A program made the translations under genes and the position numbers. Below the pieces are notes generated by a model that saw only the letters and a program-made list of their open reading frames with translations, was not told the origin of the DNA and did no database searches. This document shows positions 6,026 through 9,233 of a stretch of DNA of 9,233 nucleotides, piece by piece (the first letter of the stretch is position 1; each line of letters begins with the position of its first letter). The stretch comes from JAGOBX01 sp017999075 [NCBI: Candidatus Babelota bacterium] (GTDB lineage Bacteria; JAGOBX01), in contig JAGOBX010000112.1 in the NCBI GenBank assembly GCA_017999075.1, forward strand, positions 1 to 9,233. Reading direction: 5' to 3'.

Positions 6026-6892
6026 TTAATTATTTTTTGCATGCGCTAAGACAATATTGCCGATATCAAAACCAAGATGTCTGGAAACAACTTCGCATTT
6101 CACTTTCAATAAATAAAATAAACGCTCATCCTTAATGTTCGACATAGTTTCATAATTACCCTGCCCTTTACTTATGATTAAATGAACGGAATTAAAAATC
6201 TTTTGAAATTTGTTTGAACAGCGTTCAAGAACTGTACCAGGCGCTGCCAGTCCCGATGATATTACTTTACATATTTTATCAAGTCCAATATAGCGCGCAT
6301 CTTCCGTTGTGGCATCGTTTATTACAGGTGAATGACGGACTGAATAAAAAATCTCTAATTTCGGATATTCGTCTGCCAGATATTCAACCAGGATTTTATC
6401 AAATACAATTTCACCTGCATTATCGCCAATTATCAGCAGCGATTCCGCCTTTGCCAATCGCGAAGCAAAAATATCAATAGATTGTCCTTTTAATAAAAGA
6501 TAGACATAACGCTCAAGTTCGGAATTTAAATCAATTTTTTCTACAATCGCAAAATCAATTAAATTACCGAATGCGGATAACTTAATTGCAGTTGTCAACT
6601 TATCACTCGAATTTTGTAGAATTTCTTTTAACTGCAGATATAATTTCAACGCTTCATCATTGCTCCATTTTTTTATTTCTTTATACGGGTCAACGCATTT
6701 AGTTAATGTATGTATGATATTTTCAATTTTTTCTGCAATAAGCGGCGGCGGCAATTCGCCATCGCATTCTATCAGTGTTTTCAAAACTTCATCAAGTATT
6801 ACTTTTTGTAAAACATCATCGCAACCTGTTTTCCGAGCAATTTTTAATGATTGTTTTACAAAACATCCATAACAATCTAAATAAGTTTTCAT
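6026..6892 (-). CDS. DUF89 / ARMT1-like family protein (metal-dependent damage-control phosphatase type)
   Basis: 288 residues from the chosen ATG. The N-terminus, MKTYLDCYGCFVKQSLKIAR, carries the Cys-x2-Cys and following Gln that typify prokaryotic DUF89 proteins. The core signatures are also present: LLIIGDNAGEIVFDKIL, with the Asp-Asn metal/phosphate site, and ISKGQGNYETM near the C-terminus. DUF89 enzymes are metal-dependent phosphatases thought to remove damaged or excess sugar phosphates and phosphometabolites; the substrate of this subgroup is unknown. A GTG-initiated frame reaching 6925 is open, but GGAG lies 8 nt before the ATG at 6892 and homologs start with MKTYLDC, so I use that. 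The gene is followed after 12 nt by the metallo-hydrolase and preceded by repeat R2, which may hold or replace its promoter. Confidence 0.85.
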   Translation of the reverse strand: MKTYLDCYGCFVKQSLKIARKTGCDDVLQKVILDEVLKTLIECDGELPPPLIAEKIENIIHTLTKCVDPYKEIKKWSNDEALKLYLQLKEILQNSSDKLTTAIKLSAFGNLIDFAIVEKIDLNSELERYVYLLLKGQSIDIFASRLAKAESLLIIGDNAGEIVFDKILVEYLADEYPKLEIFYSVRHSPVINDATTEDARYIGLDKICKVISSGLAAPGTVLERCSNKFQKIFNSVHLIISKGQGNYETMSNIKDERLFYLLKVKCEVVSRHLGFDIGNIVLAHAKNN

Positions 6893-6900
6893 TATGAATT

Positions 6901-6904
6901 CTCC
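6901..6904 (-). promoter_or_regulatory. Shine-Dalgarno deciding the DUF89 start
   Basis: GGAG, 8 nt before the ATG at 6892. The alternative GTG at 6925 lies inside the edge of repeat R2. Confidence 0.6.
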
Positions 6905-6918
6905 ATATTTTTTTATTC

Positions 6919-7062
6919 TTGCCACAAAGACACGAAAACACTAAGTTTTAATATTTTTTTATGTCTTTGCGCCTTCGCGAATAATTTAAATATAATTTTT
7001 ATAATTTACTTTATATCTCATCAATTTTTTTTTATTCTTTGTGCCTTTGTGACTTCGTGGCT
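6919..7062. repeat. Composite hairpin repeat, copy 2 (R2)
   Basis: It has the same layout as R1: arm TTGCCACAAAGACACG... in 8-nt units, a loop TTTTAATATTTTTTT, a complementary arm TGTCTTTGCGCCTTCGCG, an AT-rich spacer, then a third arm TTTGTGCCTTTGTGACTTCG plus TGGCTAA. The spacer itself is related to that of R1 (shared ACTTTATAT-TCATCAAT), so about 145 nt were copied as a unit, not only the hairpin. This copy is more diverged in the first arm (ACGAAAACAC for ACCAAGACAC). It fills the gap between the GxxExxY stop codon and the DUF89 Shine-Dalgarno. Neither end carries a terminator-like U-run. Confidence 0.85.
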
Positions 7063-7064
7063 AA

Positions 7065-7456
7065 TTATAATATAACTCTCTTTATACCGTCTTTAATAAG
7101 CGCGACATTAAAATTAATAATAAACACAAGCCTTTTATTTGTTAATTTTAGATGACTTAATAATTGCGCTGTCCAAATATCATTCGGCTTATCAACTGCT
7201 TTTAATTCGCAGATTATTATATCTTCAACTAAAACATCTAATCTTAAACCTTCATCAAATATTAATCCATCGTAATGAACGGGAACATCTACTTGTCTAT
7301 TGTATTTTAAACCTTTTTTTTTAATTCATGGCAAAAACATACTTCATAAATTTTTTCGAGCAAACCTGGTCCTAAATTTTTATGAACTGTAAACGCAGAA
7401 TCAACAATTTTTTCTGCGACTGATTCTTCATAATCAGAAAGTCGTTTTAACTCCAT
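7065..7456 (-). pseudogene. GxxExxY-family protein gene with a -1 frameshift at an A9 tract
   Basis: The first frame from ATG 7456 encodes MELKRLSDYEESVAEKIV, then the family signature GLLEKIY (G-x2-E-x3-Y pattern as GxxExxY), and HELKKKV before a stop at 7307. The next frame continues without a break in homology: GLKYNRQVDVPVHYDG, then GLRLDVLVEDIIICELKAVD with a D...E-L-K core like PD-(D/E)XK nucleases, ending at TAA 7065. Joined, they give ~130 residues, the usual family size. The junction reads TTA AAA AAA AAG GTT TAA; slipping back one base after AAG gives ...K-K-K-G-L-K, exactly as in relatives. It may therefore be a disabled gene, a sequencing error in a homopolymer (10 A expected), or a gene read by slippage or programmed frameshifting. 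The start has a weak GGGG 6 nt upstream. Function of the family is unproven. Hairpin repeats lie on both sides. Confidence 0.85.
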
Positions 7457-7472
7457 ATATAACCCCGTTTTT

Positions 7473-7537
7473 TTGCCACAAAGACACCAAGACACTAAGT
7501 TTAATATTTTCTTTGTGTCTTCGAAACTTCGTAGCAA
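7473..7537. repeat. Hairpin repeat, copy 3 (R3, minimal form)
   Basis: It has a single left arm identical to that of R1 over its first 30 nt (starting TTGCCACAAAGACACC), a short loop (TTTAATATTTT), and a right arm CTTTGTGTCTTCGAAACTTC then GTAGC. It lacks the spacer and third arm of R1 and R2. It lies between the stop codon of the cysteine desulfidase-like gene, one base away, and the start of the GxxExxY gene. An A7 run borders it on the minus strand, so it is not an intrinsic terminator for the genes here. Confidence 0.85.
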
Positions 7538-7538
7538 A

Positions 7539-8582
7539 TCATATATTTAAATGCGGATTCACACGCCGCAGAATATTGTGCATACACATATAACCTTTGT
7601 CAGCGCAGGATTCTTTCGCGCCTTCGCAAACAAGGCCGTGCAGCATTTCTCCCATATAATTCATTTTTTTTTGAATCACAGATATGCTTTCATTTTTATA
7701 ATATAAAATGCCGGCACTCAAAGCCAGCGATGCTTTTTCACTGACTCCGCATTGTTTGGAAAGCAATCCTTTTTTTTGAGTTAAATAAATCTGCGTCAGC
7801 AATGCAAAAATAAATGCAGGCAGGACTTTATCGCCATACATTTTATAAAGTTTATAAAATGGTATTGACAGAAATAACCCCTGATTGCCTGAACCAGTGA
7901 ATGTGCAGATTGACAGATAAACGCCTGACATTCTTTGTTCAATCAGGCGGGCAATGGCTTCACTGACATCATTAGTTTTCAAATCATCAAATAAGCTGCC
8001 ATTTGTCCTTAAAATATATTTCCCGAATTCTTCTAATTCCGTATCATGCATTTTGACAATATCGCTGATTTCTTCAAGCCCTTTAAGCATATAAGTTTTT
8101 ACCGTTTTTTTGGAAAAAATAATTTTATCATTAATTTTAAATGAAATAAGATTATCGTGTTTGTCTTTTATAACCGCTTCATAGACATTTCCACCGATAA
8201 ACAATTCACTTTTCAGGTAAAAACATTTTTTATTTAATTCAATAATTTCCAGCCAGTTTTTCTTCTGCAACATTTTATTGACAGTATCAATCTGCTCGTT
8301 TGTAATTTTTGAAAAAACATTAAACTGCGGATTCGCGCTGAATATTCCCATTGCCGCTACTGCCGCAATGCCGCGCGTTTTCAATCGTGGAACACCTGCC
8401 GTGTCTGCGTTTCGTAAAATATCTTTATTTGCCGATAATCGCGCTTTAACGTTATTCGAGTTTATTTTTATTTCAGGACAATATTTTCTGATAGCGGCAA
8501 AAGCGTAGGCAATTGCAGCCGGTTCAGTGCAGCCGATAACTTCAATAGTTTCACTTTTCAATAAATCAAGTATTCTGTTCAT
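7539..8582 (-). CDS. L-cysteine desulfidase / Fe-S serine dehydratase-alpha-like protein (UPF0597, CyuA/CdsB type)
   Basis: 347 residues. Family landmarks: GCTEPAAIAYA with Cys18 near the N-terminus, FTGSGNQGLFLSIP in the middle, KQCGVS with Cys278, and GLVCEGAKESCADK with Cys319 and Cys326. Three of these Cys (18, 278, 319) match in position and spacing those proposed to hold the [4Fe-4S] cluster in archaeal L-cysteine desulfidase. That enzyme converts L-cysteine to pyruvate, ammonia and sulfide without pyridoxal phosphate; CyuA does so in enterobacteria, and the fold is shared with Fe-S serine dehydratase alpha chains. At 347 residues it is shorter than the usual ~390-435, and segments such as SANKDILRNADTAGVPR are divergent, so the substrate is uncertain. 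The start is ATG 8582 with GAGG 6 nt upstream; a TTG four codons earlier is rejected. Likely cytosolic and oxygen-sensitive. Confidence 0.8.
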   Translation of the reverse strand: MNRILDLLKSETIEVIGCTEPAAIAYAFAAIRKYCPEIKINSNNVKARLSANKDILRNADTAGVPRLKTRGIAAVAAMGIFSANPQFNVFSKITNEQIDTVNKMLQKKNWLEIIELNKKCFYLKSELFIGGNVYEAVIKDKHDNLISFKINDKIIFSKKTVKTYMLKGLEEISDIVKMHDTELEEFGKYILRTNGSLFDDLKTNDVSEAIARLIEQRMSGVYLSICTFTGSGNQGLFLSIPFYKLYKMYGDKVLPAFIFALLTQIYLTQKKGLLSKQCGVSEKASLALSAGILYYKNESISVIQKKMNYMGEMLHGLVCEGAKESCADKGYMCMHNILRRVNPHLNI

Positions 8583-8628
8583 TAACAACCTCAATATCAG
8601 TAAATGTAATTGCAGTTTTAGTCAGCAT
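8566..8628 (-). CDS. Possible 20-codon leader ORF overlapping the desulfidase start
   Basis: ATG 8628 opens a frame reading MLTKTAITFTDIEVVNEQNT and stopping with TGA 8566, 17 nt inside the downstream gene in another frame. The GGTTGTTAA before its ATG repeats exactly the 9 nt just before the real gene's ATG. It contains no Cys codons, so it is not an obvious cysteine-sensing leader. It could be chance in AT-rich DNA, or a translational coupling device. Confidence 0.2.
   Translation of the reverse strand: MLTKTAITFTDIEVVNEQNT
8589..8592 (-). promoter_or_regulatory. Shine-Dalgarno deciding the desulfidase start
   Basis: GAGG lies 6 nt before ATG 8582. It excludes the in-frame TTG at 8594, which would overlap this signal. 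Confidence 0.6.
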
Positions 8629-8650
8629 ATTTAACAACCAAAAAAACTGC
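8612..8650 (-). promoter_or_regulatory. Leader stem-loop before the desulfidase-like gene
   Basis: GCAGTTTT and AAAACTGC form an exact 8-bp inverted repeat with a 23-nt loop in the 100-nt gap between trmO and the desulfidase-like gene. In the minus-strand sense the first arm overlaps the T7 run that may end the trmO transcript, so forming this hairpin could compete with termination. The start of the 20-codon leader ORF lies in its loop. No known riboswitch pattern was recognised. Confidence 0.3.
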
Positions 8651-8696
8651 TAAACCCCCAAAATGATTAATTTATTTTCAAATTATAATTTTGGGG
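8643..8696 (-). terminator. Terminator-like hairpin overlapping the trmO stop codon
   Basis: On the minus strand CCCCAAAAT (8696-8688) pairs with ATTTTGGGG (8664-8656). The inner sequence continues the pairing with small bulges (ATTATAATTT against AAATTAATCAT), leaving a loop of only a few bases. A T7 run follows after about 9 nt (GTTTAGCAG). The first arm lies within the last codons of trmO and the stop codon falls in the stem. It is a plausible intrinsic terminator, weakened by the gap between stem and U-run. Confidence 0.5.
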
Positions 8697-9177
8697 TAAA
8701 CCTTCCATCATCTTTATTTTTTTCGCAATTTTGTGACTTGCTGTCAAGCCAGCCGATTTTTTCAACATCAAATATATCGAAATCCGGAACATACGGCTTG
8801 ATATCAATAACAGGCGTTTTGTTTAGCATATCGACATTTTCAATATGCAGAATATTATTTTCCACTCGAATCAACCGAACAACCGATAATCCTATTTTAT
8901 TAGGCCGTTTCGGTGAACGAACAGAGAAAATGCCGTGCTCGCAATCATCAAGAAACGGTTTGACTTTCAAGCTTACTTCATTTATTTTATGAAAATAATA
9001 CAACACATAAATATGATAGAATCCAGCAATATCCGTCAACCCGTCTTTGAATTTTTCGAATATTTCAATTTCACCTTTTATACCTATGGCGCCACGCGGT
9101 TGTATTAGAGTGCCTGTCTGTTCAGTATATGGCGTATGAATAATTCCTATTGGTTCTAAAATAATTTTGTTTTCCAT
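8683..9177 (-). CDS. trmO: tRNA (N6-threonylcarbamoyladenosine-37-N6)-methyltransferase TrmO (UPF0066/TsaA family)
   Basis: 164 residues, the full length of a single TsaA-like beta-barrel domain. Diagnostic stretches are EPIGIIHTPYTE at the N-terminus, QPRGAIG, then FSVRSPKRPNKIGLSVVRLI, ENVDMLNKTPVIDIKPYVP and FD near the C-terminus. TrmO uses SAM to methylate t6A at position 37 of ANN-decoding tRNAs (m6t6A), chiefly tRNA-Thr(GGU) in E. coli. The C-terminal ~30 residues (VEKIGWLDSKS...) are a short variable tail instead of the longer C-terminal extension of the E. coli protein. The chosen ATG matches where homologs begin, although the Shine-Dalgarno is poor (AGAAAAATCAA upstream). Some TsaA-like proteins of anaerobes sit with molybdenum or metal genes and may methylate other substrates, so tRNA specificity is likely, not certain. 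The promoter is probably beyond the right edge. Confidence 0.8.
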   Translation of the reverse strand: MENKIILEPIGIIHTPYTEQTGTLIQPRGAIGIKGEIEIFEKFKDGLTDIAGFYHIYVLYYFHKINEVSLKVKPFLDDCEHGIFSVRSPKRPNKIGLSVVRLIRVENNILHIENVDMLNKTPVIDIKPYVPDFDIFDVEKIGWLDSKSQNCEKNKDDGRFTPKL

Positions 9178-9233
9178 TTGATTTTTCTGAATAAAGTTCT
9201 GATTTTCATAACAATTTACTTCTATTTACCTCT

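Noticed and set aside
7139-7324. Plus-strand 61-codon ORF
   Set aside because: It is antisense to the second half of the frameshifted GxxExxY gene, which has clear family motifs on the minus strand.
7457-7537. 27-codon N-terminal extension of the GxxExxY protein
   Set aside because: It is translated from repeat R3, and family members start close to MELKRL.
5049-7537. R1-R3 considered as CRISPR or as intrinsic terminators
   Set aside because: There are no regularly spaced unique spacers and the units are palindromic arms, so not CRISPR; no U-run follows the hairpins in the direction of transcription, so not classical terminators.

Overview
This is a strongly AT-rich window (about one third G+C by eye) from what looks like an anaerobic bacterium. 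Every convincing gene lies on the minus strand, so transcription runs from the right edge to the left. An oxygen-labile cysteine desulfidase-type enzyme, ORP/NifX-type metal-cluster proteins and a persulfide/CoA-disulfide reductase suggest a sulfur- and metal-cluster-rich anaerobic lifestyle. The sequence does not fix the phylum; low-G+C anaerobes with many intergenic repeats (for example Elusimicrobiota-like or similar lineages) would fit, but that is inference.

In transcription order: trmO (tRNA t6A37 methyltransferase) ends in a terminator-like hairpin. A short leader with a 20-codon upstream ORF follows, then an Fe-S cysteine desulfidase/serine dehydratase-like enzyme. Next come a hairpin repeat, a GxxExxY-family gene broken by a -1 frameshift in an A9 tract, and a second, longer copy of the repeat. 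A DUF89 phosphatase-like gene and a metallo-beta-lactamase-fold gene are 12 nt apart. After a third repeat copy come a small J-domain gene overlapping a class I methyltransferase gene, then a CoA-disulfide reductase fused to rhodanese. Last are a stand-alone NifX/ORP-type protein and an Mrp ATPase fused to a second ORP-type domain (MrpORP architecture).

The left 667 bases hold no intact gene. They contain the C-terminal remnant of a transposase that I read as IS1380-like, overlapped by a cluster of nested and mutually exclusive inverted repeats.

Two things stand out. First, three copies of a hairpin built from 8-nt units (CACNAAGN facing CTTNGTGN) occupy three gene junctions and flank the GxxExxY gene on both sides; that gene carries an A-AAA-AAG slippery-type heptamer exactly where a -1 shift restores full length. 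Second, the left half clusters cysteine/persulfide chemistry with metal-cluster carriers, and the Mrp-ORP fusion keeps an internal Shine-Dalgarno and ATG that could release a free ORP domain. No rRNA, tRNA or CRISPR array was seen.
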